64,000 bases of DNA from assembly GCA_034008185.1 (NCBI GenBank), contig CM067082.1, positions 10,896,984-10,960,983 on the forward strand, written 5' to 3'. The notes beneath the pieces are model-generated. The model saw nothing but the letters and a program-made list of their open reading frames with translations, was not told where the DNA came from and ran no database searches. The DNA comes from Gorsachius magnificus. Taxonomy: Eukaryota > Chordata > Aves > Pelecaniformes > Ardeidae. Of this stretch, positions 1 through 14,100 are shown in pieces; positions within the stretch are counted from its first letter, which is position 1; each line of letters begins with the position of its first letter. The position numbers were made by a program, and so were the translations under genes.

Positions 1-964
1 GTTAAATCACATAGCATCAATGAGCCTGAGCAATATTCAGTGGTGCATGGATGTGCCAATTAAGAATGCATCCTACTTGCACAGTCTGGACGCTTTTCTC
101 CTTCAGAGGGGTCTGATTGTTTGCTTGCAATTATTTGGTAAGTCTAATGAGGCTGAAAAGAGGTCAGATCACTTGTAAATGTCTTAGAAGTGTGGAAGCA
201 GATGTGAATCTATGTCTGTAAAATTTAATGTTCCAAAGACTTCAAAGTAAAACAAAACAATTTCCCTGGAGTCCTGACTCTGCAGACTGAATATAAAAAT
301 AGTTGTCTCCTAGTCTGTATAACCTTCAGGACTCTGGAAAGAAACTGCTTGCCAGAATCAAAGACTTGTTGCATTCAGTCTGTCACTTGTCAAACCCAAT
401 GCTGTCATTTCAGACTAAATACTAATATGCTGACATTTCTGCTCATCATGCCCTGGCTGTAGACATCACTGCTGGAAAAAAACCACAGGGCTAATGATAT
501 TTTTTGCTTTGGCCACAGGTGGTTTCTACTGAAATTATTGGCTGAGCTTCCACTGATTTTCCTAGAAGAAGGACCAGGACTCTTGCGTGTGTTTATCAAT
601 CACAGTAAACTGTACTTTATGCAAGACTGAGATTGTGGCTTCCTATCCTTCTCCATCCTGGGAAATCTTCCTATCCCGGAGAGATAAGGGAACATACCTG
701 AACCTTAACCCTTCTTTGAATCAGGCCTTCTTTCACCTTGCAAAAGCTGTGATGACCCGAGCTGGAGAATAAGCATAAGTTAAGTTGAGTTTGCTCCTTT
801 AAAGATTAAAAAATACTTGCCTTTTTAATGTTGCCTCCTGTTATTACATTATTAGTCATTATTTATAAAATTGTTATTCCTCTGTGAGTTTGTTTTAGGC
901 ATGGAATAAACATGTAGGCTCTGGGGAGACCTTTCAGTACTTAAAGGGGGGTTAAAAGAAAGAT
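1..964. other. Non-coding DNA, no feature recognised
   Basis: Both strands carry frequent stops and the longest open frames are about 64 codons with no recognisable motif. A short stretch near 95-140 has a pyrimidine-rich AG followed by GGTAAGT, but it is only about 34 bp and I do not regard it as an exon. Confidence 0.6.
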
Positions 965-1278
965 GGGGACAAAATTTTAGCAGGGCCTGTTGTGAAAGAA
1001 CAAGGGCTAGTGGTTTTAAACTAAAAGAGGGTAGATTTAAACTAAGTATAAGGAAGAAATTTTTTTACGATGAGTGTGGTGAAACACTGGACCAGGTTGC
1101 CCAGAGAGGTGGTAAATGCCCCATCCCTGGAAACATTCAAGGCCAGGTTGGATGGGGCTCTGAGCAACCTGATTGAGTTGAAGATGTCCCTGCTCATTGC
1201 AGGGGGATTGGAGTAGATGACCTTTAAAGGTCCCTTCCAACCCAAACTAATCTATGATTCCATGATTCCATTATTCTG
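965..1278 (+). mobile_element. CR1 LINE, 3' end fragment
   Basis: This is the 3' untranslated end of a 5'-truncated CR1 retrotransposon, the main non-LTR LINE of birds. Seen in the sequence: an AGCAGGGCCTGTTGTGA block, a TTTTAAACTAAAAGAGGG block, GTTGCCCAGAGAGGTGGT, the CTGCTCATTGCAGGGGGATTGG hairpin region, then CCTTTAAAGGTCCCTTCCAACC and a degenerate ATTCYATG tail ending near 1278. It differs from the family sequence as I remember it by only scattered substitutions, so it is of intermediate age. Short open frames read on the minus strand here are antisense of the element, not genes. The 5' boundary is approximate. Confidence 0.93.
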
Positions 1279-1844
1279 TCTAGGTTACCGACCCTCTAAA
1301 AAGCTTAGTTCCAAGACAGACAAGTGAATAAGCAGACAATATTCTCCAGTTTACAAAGAGATCCAAGCTCAAATTTAGCAAGACCTCAGGTTTGACATGT
1401 GTATAACACAAAGCATGCATATAGTCTCTGGGGCTAATCACCAGTGCCAGGTTCAGGACGTGCCAAAGGTATTTTTTTTCCCTGAAAAGATTTTGCACTA
1501 ACTTCCCTTAAAATCAATAAACTCTAGCTATGGAGCATTTGAAGATCTGGTTGGGTAGCCAAGTTTTTTTAAATGCCTTTGAATTTTGGCCTAAAATGGC
1601 TTTCCTAATGTCATGTTGTGTATTTCTGGTGGGACTGCCATGGGAATCCAAACTCCTGCTGTCTCATTCCAGTACCTTACAACTTCCCATGCTCCCCTTA
1701 CTTTACACAGATATGAAATAGGGACACTTGTACCCATTTGGTGTCCTTGAAGCTTTGTAGAACTATGTTGCACAATGTTTGCAGACTGCCTGGAAGAAAA
1801 AGCATGGCACTGGAACTAACACCTTTTTTCTTTCTTCCGCTTTC

Positions 1845-1856
1845 TTTTTTTTTTTT
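1845..1856. repeat. Poly(T) tract, T12
   Basis: Uninterrupted T12 following a CT-rich lead-in and followed by AAAG. No retrogene or SINE body is recognisable beside it. Confidence 0.9.
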
Positions 1857-3443
1857 AAAGAGTTATAAATCTACTTGCCAAAGTTACATCCTTCTGTGGC
1901 TTGGTCGTTGGTCAGTTCCACATCAATGTGTTCATTATATAATATGCTGATGTGGAAATTGCCGGAAATTATTGCTTCCTATTACATAACTGTTGCTGCG
2001 TATCTGATGTGTTTTCTGATGCTCAGGGGAACAGAAAGAGCAGTGGCTCTAATTACTGTTACACTTTTTGCAGGCCCTTGACTGTAGATCATCCCTAGCT
2101 TTTAACAGTTGCACAACATGGTTTTCTTGGGATGCCCCAGGTTTTTCATGAAATACCTTTATGTTTACAGGCTCCTTGACTGTCCCTATAAAATCAAAGC
2201 TGGTATTCGTATTTTTGCATAGGTATGCTGGAAGTTGTGGAGAGCTAGATCCCTGCATTGCATAGGGATCTCAGGCAATAGGATCAAGCAGATTAAATCA
2301 AGCATGCATTGGGCTCAAACATGCAACTGAACCCACTGAAGCGTATGAGCTGAGCTGCTGCAGCTCTCCACAACCCTCAGAGCACATGCTCTTGACCTGG
2401 TGATGAGGTCAAGTTTCTTATCTTAAACTTTGATAAAGAACATTAAAGTTACATTATATTTCCATGTATCTGGAGATAGGCAATCATATGGACAGTCTCC
2501 ACAATTCAGCTGATCACTGATAGGTAATGAAGCCACTGTTTCTCAGCTGTGCGCACCAAGCCCTTGGTGATATTAGTACCCGATAGGGCTACTGGCTTCT
2601 GTGAAGTGGTATAACGTCAAGGTTGTCACAGTGGCAGACCATGTTCTCTCTTTTAATGTACTGCAGGATGATTATACGGTAGCATCAGACTAAACTGTGT
2701 CAGTGGAAAGTATGGTAGTTTCACAGTTCAGCAAACTGAAATCAGAGTTGCCTGGATAGATTTGAGTTAACTTTGAAGTTGTCAACCTATGATGTAAGTA
2801 ATGAACTCAACCAGAGTCTATGCAATAAACTCTTATGGCACAGCTTATAGGACATCACCCAGCTTCATCAATCAAATGTGCCATGAGACTGGTGCATATG
2901 ATTTTGGGAAGACAGTCAGCACTGATTTAACATGCTGCATCTGAACAAATACAACATGTAAATGCCCACTAACAAGCAAGAAAAATAATATTGCTGATTA
3001 GGAACTGTTAAGTGCTCTTGGGATGTGTTGAATATTAATGAATGAGCCTAGTCAAGATTCAAGACCCTTTGTAGTAGGTGTTTTATAAACGATATAGATA
3101 GAACAAAGACTGTCTGGGCTAAATGAATTAATATACGTAAGGAAAGACACCTATGTTATCTTCTCCAATGGGCTTGTGGCCTATTGCCTTGCCTGGCCCT
3201 GACTGACAACTGAAAACACGCAGTTGGACTTCTACTGCCCACATGCTTTGCAGTTCATCAGGTTGGTGAATCAAACCATACATATATCATCTGAGACCTG
3301 CATGCATGCCTACATGCACAGTGTTTAGGGATTTGAGATGTTTCAAGCGTCTCTGCTGGATGATGTGAGTTGATACAGCAGGTAGACAGCAAGGGGAGCA
3401 CAAGATCCAGGATGGGGCAGGACATCAGGTTTCAACATCCCCA

Positions 3444-3453
3444 CCCCCCCCCT
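3444..3453. repeat. Poly(C) tract, C10
   Basis: Homopolymer of ten C preceded by CCCCA. It is a likely length-variable and sequencing-error-prone site. Confidence 0.9.
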
Positions 3454-3740
3454 TTACCACACTGCTATCAAATTTCCTGTAGAGAATTATATACCTGATA
3501 TCAATATTGGAAGGTGATTTGTCTATCTGAATGCTGTTGGAAACACTGCTGCAGGTATCAATAGCACAAATGACTTTTTAGTGTCTAATATCAAATTCAT
3601 GTACACAGAAGAGTCACTTCTGTCTCTTCTAGTGAGACATAGTTTAAACTGAATCATATTGCAGAATTTGGAGCATCTTTAAAATAAGGATCCACTTTCT
3701 GTAGGGCTAATAATCTGTCTCGGACAATAACACCATAAGA

Positions 3741-3915
3741 TCATGGAATAAATCCAGGTTGGAAGGGACCTCAGGAAGTTTCTTGTCCAGCCTCTTATTC
3801 AAAGAAGGGTCAGCTATGAGATCATATCCCACTGGGTTTTCAAAACCTCCAAGGATGGAGAGAGCTCAACCTCTCTGAGCAGCGTGTTCCAATGCTTGGC
3901 TCTCCTCATTGTGAT
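3741..3915 (-). mobile_element. CR1 LINE, 3' end fragment, older copy
   Basis: On the + strand it opens with TCATGGAATAAATCCAGGTTGGAAGGGACCTCAGGA in diverged form, the reverse complement of a CR1 3' end. It continues with TCAGCTATGAGATC, TTTTCAAAACCTCCAAGGATGG and CAACCTCTCTGAGCAGC, which are recurring blocks of this CR1 3' UTR type. Substitutions are common and the match fades after about 3910, where the element is truncated or too diverged to follow. A minus-strand open frame of about 83 codons starting here is partly CR1 and is not a gene. Confidence 0.85.
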
Positions 3916-5716
3916 CTCTTACTGCCTTTTGAAAAGTGTATTTCAAGGGTGTAATTCTGCTTGCTTTCCTCAGACCAGCCAGTCCAGTCACTGCATGGGC
4001 ACTAGTCATCTGAATGAGGTGGAAAGATCCCACAGGTTTTAGGTAAGGGACAGACATGTTTAGAGTAACACAAGTAAGCAGGAATATTTGGTGAACACCT
4101 AAAGAGCCCATAGTCAAACGAAATCCAAGATCTTAAGGGCAGGAATTAAGAAGGTATCTGAGAACATGCTTAAATAGGTTTTGTTAGAACCTCGTGGCAG
4201 CTTTTCTTAATTTTTTACATTGTTCATAATAAAATACAACAACAGATTTTTCAAGTGCCCTGGAATGCACTTTTGTTTGTTTATCTTCCATTTTTAGAGG
4301 CATTAAAGGTCTGAGCGAGAGAGTGAGTTGTAGTCAGGGAAGGTTAACATGCGATTAATGAGCTAGGTCAGGTGGTTACTATATCAGTAGTCACTTACCA
4401 GCGACTGTGACCAGGGAGCTGGGATCACACCAGAGCCTTGTTAGTGATTTCTGCAGTGTCTTTGGACATGTTTTTAAATTTCTCTTCCATTCCTCATGCA
4501 CAAAATTATGCTTCTTGCTTTCTCCCCATCTTTGTCAGGTCTATTTAGAAAGGCACTTTGACAGGTAGTGTCTCTTACAATGCTTGTGTGAGCAACCTAA
4601 CACAAAGGACTTTGTTCTTGGAGACATCTATGTCCTACTGTTGTACAAATAACAAATAGAACAAAATGCCACACTAGGGCTTAGCTCACGCTGAAAGGAT
4701 TGTTTTAAAACAAAGATTATTTTTATGTTGGATTTTTTCCTCTCACACCTGAAGACTGTGTGCTCCAGAGGCTCCCTTTACTCCTATCTGTTTTTTTTTT
4801 CCCCTATCAGGACCCCATTGTATAGGAAAACTTACAGTCACTTTCTCTCTCGCAAATCTTTCCTCTGCAGGTGCCTTAGAGAAAGTGAGGGAAACTGCAC
4901 GGCTGATCCGTTCAGATTTATAGACATGCTCCACTGGGTCATGGTTCCTCTCAGCTATTTTTCCTGGGCTTTTCCCAGCATGCTCTGCATTTTATGTTAG
5001 AGCCAAGAAGCAGAATACTTTTGCTGACTTCTCAAAATGGTGCCAAAATCTTTGTGTAGGAGAAGGTCACAGGTAAGCTGAAGGAGATGGCATTCAGCTG
5101 GGAAAGTGCCTACCAAGGCTGACCACAAGTCTCCAGGACTCGGGACCTTAATCCTCTGTGATACGATTTGTGAGCTGCTTTGTGGGGGATGAAAGGAGTA
5201 GGACTCCTCACTTCTTGCATTTGTTCCTGGAATATTACAGCATCATTTCCCAGACTGGCTCCCGATGTTGCTGTGAAAGTAAAAACAACAAACCAACAGC
5301 AGAATCTGTCATCAAATAAGTCTGCAAGAGGAGTACTGAAGTACGCCAGCTTCCCCAAACCCCTTGTGAGTGTAAGGAAGATCATCATCTTAGGAGATTA
5401 TAGTTAGGGAATCTTATCAAAGTATTGAAGGTTCTTCTTCATCATTTTTCCCTGAGTTGCCTGGATTTCCATCAATGTATTGCTTGAGCAAGTTACTAAT
5501 TTTGCAAAACAGGGTCAGAGAGTTTTATGTGTACCCCTGTATATGCCCATCTTTTGAAACCCTGAGGACCAGAGATGGTGCTCCTAATTATTCAGGTAGG
5601 GTTACCTATAGAAGTCTTGCCTTGAATAATAATACTTTGTGCCTACTGTTTCTTAATTTAGATTGTATTATTTGTTCTTACAGTGATAATTAGTTAGATA
5701 GAGACAGATATTTACA
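3916..5716. other. Non-coding DNA, no gene evident
   Basis: Open frames up to about 92 codons (5110-5388, minus) overlap others on the opposite strand and show no family motif. A T10 tract lies at 4791-4800. Nothing else is recognised. Confidence 0.55.
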
Positions 5717-5803
5717 GCTCTAGGTGACCCTGCTTTAGCAGGAGGGTTGGACTAGATGATCTCCTGAGGTCCCTTCCAACCCTTGCCATTCTGTGATTCT
5801 GTG
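5717..5803 (+). mobile_element. CR1 LINE, short 3' end
   Basis: Only the last 85 or so bases of a CR1 remain: GTGACCCTGCTTTAGCAGG, GTTGGACTAGATGATCTCC, GAGGTCCCTTCCAACCC and a tail of two ATTCTGTG units. The GCAGG arms around the CTTTA loop are the conserved 3' hairpin region of the family. Such severe 5' truncation is usual for CR1, which is copied from its 3' end. Confidence 0.92.
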
Positions 5804-8235
5804 AAAAATACTTCTCATGGTCGGCTGTGGTTCACCCGTGAGTAGTAGGACTCCATATAGGAATTATCAAGTCTGATGGCTACAGTGCTCAAGACTTCAT
5901 TTAGAACTACTTTAAATTTATGCCCATATAAACCTCATGATGCTGATGGGATAGTTTATGGGTCAGCACCTGATACTTGATTGAATAATGAGTAATACCT
6001 TATTCCAGGGGATACACTATTTCCTTCAGTCAGGCGTGAATGATAGCTGCAATGTCACGTAAAGTCATGCCTTAACAGCTGCTCATCACTGTGCACAAGA
6101 TCCTTATAATCTTGATCTTGTTTTTCCTCTATTTATAAAATTCAGTTGAAAAGGGAGAAGCTCTGCTTTGGGTTAACATAAAAGAGAGTTTGCCTCTTGA
6201 TCTTTCTTGATATTTTCTACTACCTGATGGAGGGATGGAAGCATTATGAACAGTAGAACTTAAGAAAATTATCTCTTTACATGTTTGTGTATCCTCATTG
6301 GAGGATATGAGTGGTACCATTTCTGTGGATTCTTGGTATCTACTGCCTATTGACCTTGCTGTCATTTAGAAGTCTTGCTCCCCTACTCAGCCACCTATAT
6401 CCAGAAAAATCTGTGGGAATGCAGCATCTCTGAGGTTGCTATTCTTTTGCCACATTCAGCTGATGAGGCCTGACATATCGGTGAAGGATTGTCTGACAGA
6501 AAATTTGGCTATGCTAAGCCTTATTTATGTAAGGAGTCATGTTAGAAAGAAATATAAACTTTTGGTTCAGATTTCTCAGACCAAGTAGCTTAGATCCTTT
6601 CAGCTATAATGGCTGGTGCTCCTAATCTAAACCAAGAGGAATGTTAATGCATTTAAAATAAACCTGAGCCTTTCTAAAATGCTCTACCAACAGAAAACTT
6701 GGAAGCAGGTATTGGATTAGTGACACTGAGGTACAGGTTGGAAAAATCCCTTCACAAGTTTGTGGTTCTTCTACTCTAACCTTGTTCCCTTCTGCTGAAG
6801 CCCCAGCAGCAGTGTGGAGCATGAGTGCAGGTGTCATGTTCTGGTAAGAGCCATTCTGGCCACAGACATTGAGACCACATTTGGCACCTCCTTTCCCCAA
6901 AATGCACACAATTACGCTGTAGGGGAAAGTTCACTCTAACGTATGGGGAACAATGTTACTACAGAGCTGAGTGTAGTTTTTTGAGCTGGATGCTGATGAG
7001 CCTTGTCTATATCAACAGAACAAGTGCTGAGCAGCAAAGGAAAGAATTTTCAAGGGAAAATATGCTCATAAGTGGGAGTTGCCAGGCTATTATAATGCTC
7101 ACAGGTTCCTTAACAAACCAACAAATACCTTTGCTTTTATGCTTGACTTTTGAATGGTAGAATTTTAGTTTCATAACACACCAACACTCCTCTAACAACA
7201 CAAACATAGTCATTGGCAAGACTGAGATTTTGATCACTATCCAAACTGTTTAAGCATTTTGTTTACCTGCAGTTACCAATTTGTTGAGGATAGAATGACT
7301 CAAACATGCGAAGTTTTACTGCAATAAAATAAGAAATTAAGGCAATTGAGAGGCTCCTGTGGAATCTTTATGACTGTTCTTGTTCTTATAGTGGCTGTCC
7401 TTTAAGGCTTAACAGTATTTTGTATAGCCTATAAAGTGTGAAATTTAAGTATTGAACACAAGAGGTGTTCTACTTAAATATAGGAGAATCACAACACAGG
7501 CAGGTCTGGGGTCAAAAGGAAAAATGAACTAGAAATACTCATAAATATGTTGAACATGCATTGGGAGAGAGGTGGAGGTAGATGAGGCTTGTTGCACCTT
7601 TTTACTCTATTTGTAGAGAATTTTTTGTGTGTATATATGTCAATATATCTGCATTTCTAACATACAGATGCATACTTTAACAGAAAATCATGCTGCACTT
7701 ATGATTGCTAGGGCTACACTGGCATTTTTCAGAGATAGGCTACAGGATGAGGAGTCAGAAATGGGGCAGCGTTGCATGAGGTTATTTATTACTTGGTGCA
7801 GAAATGTGGCTTACTGGAGGCCAGGAGGACCAGCTCAGCTCTATATGCTTTGCTTTGGGTGAAGGCGGATCTTGCTGATTATCCCCAGGCTGCCCGATTT
7901 GTTGCCTCTAGGAAGCTCATTTCTCTATTAGCCTCCGCTGCAGTCCTAAATGTGCTTTGCTTCTGTGTAGGACTGTCTCAAGGACTGAACAAGTGTTGTA
8001 TATATTGTGTTCCAAAAAAACACCCTGTCACCCCTAGGTTTGAAAAATCCCGCAGTTTTGAGCTGTGTCACTCATGGGGCTGAGTCTGTGTCTCCATCTG
8101 AACTGAGAGTGTTTCGTGTCCAGATTCCTGCTCGCAATCATTTGTTCAGGACCCGACACAGAGATTTTGTCTTAAGTCCTGCAGTTGCCACATTGATTTG
8201 GTGCAACAGTTTCAGATGTCTGATTTTTATGTTGG

Positions 8236-8248
8236 TTTTTTTTTTTTT
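8236..8248. repeat. Poly(T) tract, T13
   Basis: Uninterrupted T13 followed by CAG. It resembles a splice-acceptor tract, but the sequence after it shows no convincing exon. Confidence 0.9.
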
Positions 8249-8920
8249 CAGTATTCCATCAGGTTGGAATTCGATTGCATCATTTTAGCACTGTTCTTCT
8301 GGCAATTACACGGTATGATTTTGCAATTTGTTCAGTTTTGCCACTCTGTTGGAGACTGGCTAGGCTTTTTCTCTTTTACAAACAGGGGACTTCTGTTTAA
8401 AAAAAAGAGGTTCAAATAAAGTAGATAATAACTATAGTATACAGCCCCACAAAATAAAATCATCTTTTGGTAGATCTGTGTTACCCTCAGCTTTGCCATA
8501 AGGAATCTCCCAATTTTGCTTGGCTGTGAGCAATGTGGAATTTGTTAGTCCATTTGAAGGTCCAGTGTAGTTGTGATCTGCCATATCATATTCATAGCTG
8601 CCAGCTGTTAAATCTACAACAAGATACGTTTGTTGTCACATCTAACAGAAAGCACGCTGGAGCATTTCTCCATCTTTCTCACAATATGAGTAAACCATTT
8701 TTTATAGCTAGGGTAATGTTTCTCCAACCATGGAAGTAATTAATGAAAGTATACCATTAAGCATAGTTTGCAGTGTGCTGCAAGCCTGTGTGGGAACAGG
8801 CTGAGGCAGCCTCTGACAGATACCGCGAATGCACATCTCATATCTTTATGACATTATTCATGAAGGTATTATTTTGGTTTGAATTGTGGTGGTTTTTTGT
8901 TGTTGGTTTGTTTGGTTTTG

Positions 8921-8933
8921 TTTTTTTTTTTTT
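8921..8933. repeat. Poly(T) tract in a GT/T-rich stretch
   Basis: T13 at the end of a TTG/TTTGG-rich run that starts near 8886. Simple-sequence DNA. Confidence 0.85.
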
Positions 8934-11142
8934 AAAGAGCTTACAAATAAAGATTTTCCTTTAGAGGTTTTAACAAAGTACATGTTGAGAACAGGATTTG
9001 TGTGACAAGTGTTTTGCATCACACCAAAATGTTTGACTTCCTTTATTCCCATTAAAACATCTGAAGGATCAAGTGTCTTCAGCCAACCCATCATAATGGG
9101 TTTTGGGAAAGTGATGGGCAAATCATGGCATGGCATATGCAACCATATAGAGATATTTGCACGGACACATGCTTGAAGACACAGACAGCGAGACTGCACA
9201 GATATTGTTTCCCAAGAACTAGTTATGAGGGAAAAAAGAATGCTGTATTGGGAAAGGACTGGCTATTGAGATTGGCAGAGGAGGATTTGGAGAGCTCAGC
9301 CTCATACAGCCTTATGAGAGGAAACAGGGCAAACTAGATTTGGATCAAGCAGAAGCAGTATCCTTGATCTGAAACCATTCCTGGTATGATGTATTTGGAA
9401 TTTGGGATCTAGACATGTGGGTGGAAATTGTTGCTTTAAGAAATATGTGGTGAGGATGCAAGAAGCTGTGAAGTTGGAAGGTGATTTTGAGAAGGAAAAC
9501 TGCTGAAACCTTGCTGACTTCTGCCTTGTCTGTTGTATTAAGCTCAGCTGTCATGAAACCACGACTCTGCATCACCCTGTTTGTGCCACTAACCAGAAGT
9601 ATTTTGGGCACTTTTGTTCGTGTTGGCCATATGTGTTGTTGTGGTGCAGCTGAGAGCCACGGAGTCCCACAGGATCACCCCTGCCTCTCTGCTGGGTTGT
9701 TCGCTCTCCCTCCAGTCTGCCAACGTACCCACACGTGAAATGGTACCCTCACTCAGTGCTCGGGGGGTCAAACAGGAGGTTGTGCTTTGACTTGGATCAT
9801 TTGAGTGGACCTGTTTAGGCAGGAATTACCCGAGCAGGTTGGTTGGTAGATGTAGTGACTTCAGATGGAGAGAAAGGTGATGGTGAGCTGCTCGGGGTAG
9901 GCTGGGAGAGTAACCTTCTCCCAGGGCTGACCTGCAGCAGAGCAGGGTGCGTTATTCTTATGCCCTGCTTGTTTCTACTCAGCTCACATGCCTCGACCTT
10001 GCCTGTCCATGCAGCCCTTGGATGCAAGCCTGTTCTTTGAGGCAGCCTCTCTGCCAGTGCAGTCTCCCTTCTCCCTGCTCTCTCCTGCCTTTTCTTTACG
10101 CCTTAAACCCTGTGGCTTCCTTTGCAGCTCATTAGACACAAAATATCAGCTTAACTTGACATGCTGGGAACAGTGATTTACATTTTATTTATTTTTTTCC
10201 AGTTGATTTCTCCACTGCTTCTCCTGGATTTCTGACAAAGTGGAGGGTTACAGGCACTTTGGCAGTCCGAATGGTTAGTAATGACCTCGGACTGAGGAGT
10301 ACCCGAAACAAACTCCCTGAATTATGAAGCTTAGGCCACAAGCAGAGCAAGGGTCACCCAGACATGGGCATATTTTCCCCCTACTGCCTCAGGGTTAAGA
10401 GTGGGTAATTGGTATTTCCAGTTTGGCTTCTTTCTCATTTTGTGTCATCCCCTCATGGCATGCCAGGATGCATTACATTAAATGGCATCAAATAGTTGGG
10501 GAGGGTGACACAATACATTATCAGACATGTCACCTCACACCCTGTCATAACACAGGGCACTCAAAGATTGGTGGGGACCAAAAATTCATTTGTCTGATTC
10601 CATTTTATCGGTCAACCCAAAGGGAGACAAGCGTGTTAATTGCACGGTGGTTTGCATCCAGTGCTAGCGGGAAGAGGATGGGGTATGATGGGAGAAGGAC
10701 ACTTTCTGTGTTTCAGAACAATTTTACACCTACTCTCCATGTGTATAGGTGGTGGTAAGCAGGGTGTGGTAGTGAAGGATCAATCTCTAAAACTTGATGC
10801 ATGATGCAAAACTAAAAAAAGGATGAAAAGATACTTGAAAAAGTGCTGTTTCCCCAGCATCAGCAGGCACTGGAATTTAAATTATCTTTGTGCTCTGCAG
10901 GAGAGTGTGATTACACAAGTCAAAAATGCAAGGATTTATAAAAATCCTATTTGGAGAGACCTGATCTTAATATGTAGATTTTCATACGCTTCAGAAAATT
11001 CATTTCAATGAACGTAAAGGCTCTGATAAATGAGCCTTCAATGGATCTAGCTGTGATGTTTCAGGCCATTTGTTCCTTCTTCTTAAGGTCCAAATTCTGA
11101 GCAGAAGGCAACAAGTGTGTTGGTCTCAGCTACACCTGTACC

Positions 11143-11166
11143 TATATATATATATATATATATATA
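11143..11166. repeat. (TA)12 microsatellite
   Basis: Perfect dinucleotide TA repeat of 24 bp, followed by AAAT. It is the longest perfect dinucleotide repeat in the window and likely to vary in length between individuals. Confidence 0.97.
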
Positions 11167-14100
11167 AAATCTAATGTGTTAGCTAATATTCTCAGAAAAG
11201 ATCTGTTTGTCTCATGGCATGTGATTCTGGATATGTAGAAAAGGTGAGAGCACCTGATTTGGACAGCTGAAAAGAAAAAAAGTTCTATTGCCAGCTGATT
11301 TGCTGGGGTCTTCCTGACTACTTGGTGTGCTTTTTTTTTGTGAGTAACTGTGTTTCTGTGACCCCAAACTGAGATGTTTGAACTCATCAAAGGTATGAAT
11401 GTCACAGCAGCTTAGAAAGTGTTACTTTAAAATCTACAAGTGTCACATGAACTCGTAGACATAGTGCATGACCAAAAGAAGTAGTAGTGCATCTCAATGG
11501 GTGAATTTAAACTGAAATACAGAAATATGTGCTGCAACCGGTGTGAGCAGCGTTTATCTGTATGATTGCTTTTAAAGAGGAAGAGGCTGAATTATGGAGC
11601 ACATTGCAGGAATTTGTGCCTTAGCCTTGCTGAAGAAGCTGTTGCTGGTAACTTGCACATATGACCAAACCACCAGTGTTGTCTTGTACCTCTGTCTATG
11701 GAATGAGGCTGCTCTAGTGCATGGCTGAATTATAACCCCCATGTCACCCTTGTTCTGTAAGGGTTTAGCGTTAGTTTTAAGGTACTCCTTGAAATGGCTT
11801 GTACAGGGTGATGTAAGTAGTAAGTAATGTTGGCACTGGAGTAACACAAAGCTGTGTCCAGTGCCAAGGTATTTGTTTCTGGTCCACATTTCCCCGTATT
11901 TTTCAGACTAATATGTAGTTTGAATTGTGGATGAGGGTTCACATTGGTTCTTTGATGTAAACTGGGTTGTGCATCCCTCGTTAGCACAGTTCTTCAGAGA
12001 AGAGTACACATTAAACTTCTGCACTGGCAGCTCTGTTTCTTGTGGTAAGACACTGCATTCCCCTGCTTTGGCTGCAGATATCCTTGGCAATGTCCCAGGT
12101 TTGTGGAATGGGATGATGGAGAGACCATAGCTTCTGTCTGGGAAACAGGATGGGGAGGCATTGCTGACTCCAATGGTGAATCTGAAGTGGGGAAAGGGAT
12201 TTTACCTGCCTCCTTCAGGATAATATCCTCAGAGTGTTTTAGCTTTATGACTTGGATCCATGGAGACTGCACAGTGAAGAGATGGGAGAGATCTGAACGT
12301 CAGTGAAAAGTATATCTCCATCCTGTAAAACCTGTGTTAAAGTGTATGGGAATGTCAAATTCTTGTCCAGTAGATGATCGTTCCAGCTGAGTCCTTTATT
12401 TTAGAGACGAACATTGAAGCACTGGTAGACATAAGCAAAACCGCCAAAGACCAGGTCTTGTCACACAAACTTGTAAGCAGAGACATGTTGGGGCAGAACT
12501 CATCATTAAGACTATGCTTTCATCCCAAAGTGAGCCAAAAACAGTACCCCAAAACATCCTTGACCCCAAGTAGTCCTGTTCCTGAGTTACTAAAGCAAGC
12601 CATGAATGATGGCAGATATACTGTATGGGGTATTCTCAGTTCTTCTCAGAAAAGAGCTTTCCTGTTGGTGCTGCTTGCTTTGGTCCAGATCTGACATATT
12701 GTAAAAGGGAAGAAAGGAAATTAGTAGGTTTTTTATCAACCATGATATTAAGCCAGGAAGGAGAAAAAGAAAATTATTTATACCTTCCCAAAGAAGATTC
12801 TCTGCAAAAAAATACTGAAAGTGGGAGTGAATTCTAGGAAATGGGTGTATTTTGTATAGAACATTACTTATGACTCTCTTGTAGTTCAGGCCACAGAACA
12901 GGGCTGCAATCTTTAGTGTAAACTCCTATAGTCATGGTAAAGGAGAGAGTGGGAAGGAGTGTGGCATGGGAACTTCATAATGTGCAGACTTAGAAAGTGT
13001 CAGAGGAGAGGAAAGGATTAAATGTGAGCTGGCGGAAGAGAATAAAGAAGAAAATACACTTGGAGCTCTAAGTTGTGTGAGTTTTAGTGACACTTCTGAT
13101 GTTCACCTGTGTTATTTCAGCTTCTGGTGGGAGAAGGTATCTCTGCAAAAGCAGGTGAAAGGCTGGGATTTTGATCAGGCTTCATACTGCAGAATTTGTA
13201 TAGCTGACAGATCTCGGTGCTGCAAAGAAATAACTTCAGAGATCATCATGAAAGCAGAGATGTAGTCTGCCTCATTTCAGTCATTCAAGTGAGGTGTCTC
13301 ATTTAGGAGCCTAATAACTTTAGACCCCTTCAATAACCAATGAAGACAAGGAAGGATAAAGATCTTGGTCTCACAGAGGATAAGCATTCTTCTTCATGCT
13401 CTTAGCTCATGTTTGCTCTGGTTTGAAGCCAAGTTAAGTCAATAAGTGAATTTCAAAAGGCGTACTGTCACATCCATTGAAAACTGTCCTCTGAAGTCAG
13501 AAAGTAAGGATATAATTCAGTCCATCTAACACGGCCATCTGCACATTCGGTCCCCATATGTCATCAAAGGAGCAAGACGGTCATCTCCCTGAGATGCCCC
13601 TGTTGGGTTAGAGGAGTTGCTCTAAGATGAATCATTCTCCTTTAACTAGATAGAGGCCAGAAAAATAGCTTAGACTGGATAAATAGTCAAAGACAGATGG
13701 CTTAGAGGCTGTACTAGAAGTTACAGTATGGTGATCTGCTCAGGGTTAGTCCATATCATAAATGAATGTTTTCTTAAGGAACCTAACTTAACAGATGGCG
13801 TTTTGCTTTGCTGGCCTCACTAGTGTGGTGGATGTGGAGGATGGAGTGAGAAAACATGTCATATTCATGGCAGAGATCTAGCCAGACTCGGTTCAGGTGA
13901 ATCTGTGGTCCCCAGGGCTGAAGGCCGTTTGAAAATTTGGGGGTTTGATTTTCAAAGAGGCTTTCTCACAAGCGGTGGGGCTGGTTCCAGGAACAGTGCT
14001 GTGATGGCAGGGTGTGGAGAAGACAGTGCTGTTCCCCACGCTCGCCTCATTGTTGTTTTGATTATGCAACGTTCCCCCCTGCCCACAACGCTTGGGTCAC

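Larger units (their letters stand above)
1279..3740. other. Non-coding DNA, no gene evident
   Basis: No coding exon, RNA gene or recent repeat recognised. Low-complexity items are a T12 tract at 1845-1856 and a C10 tract at 3444-3453. The longest open frames are about 70 codons and unremarkable. Confidence 0.6.
5804..11142. other. Non-coding DNA, no gene evident
   Basis: About 5.3 kb without a recognisable exon or transposon. T tracts occur at 8236-8248 (T13) and 8921-8933 (T13). The largest open frames are 111-113 codons (8858-9199 minus, 10423-10758 plus), low-complexity or without motifs, and match no protein I recognise. Confidence 0.55.
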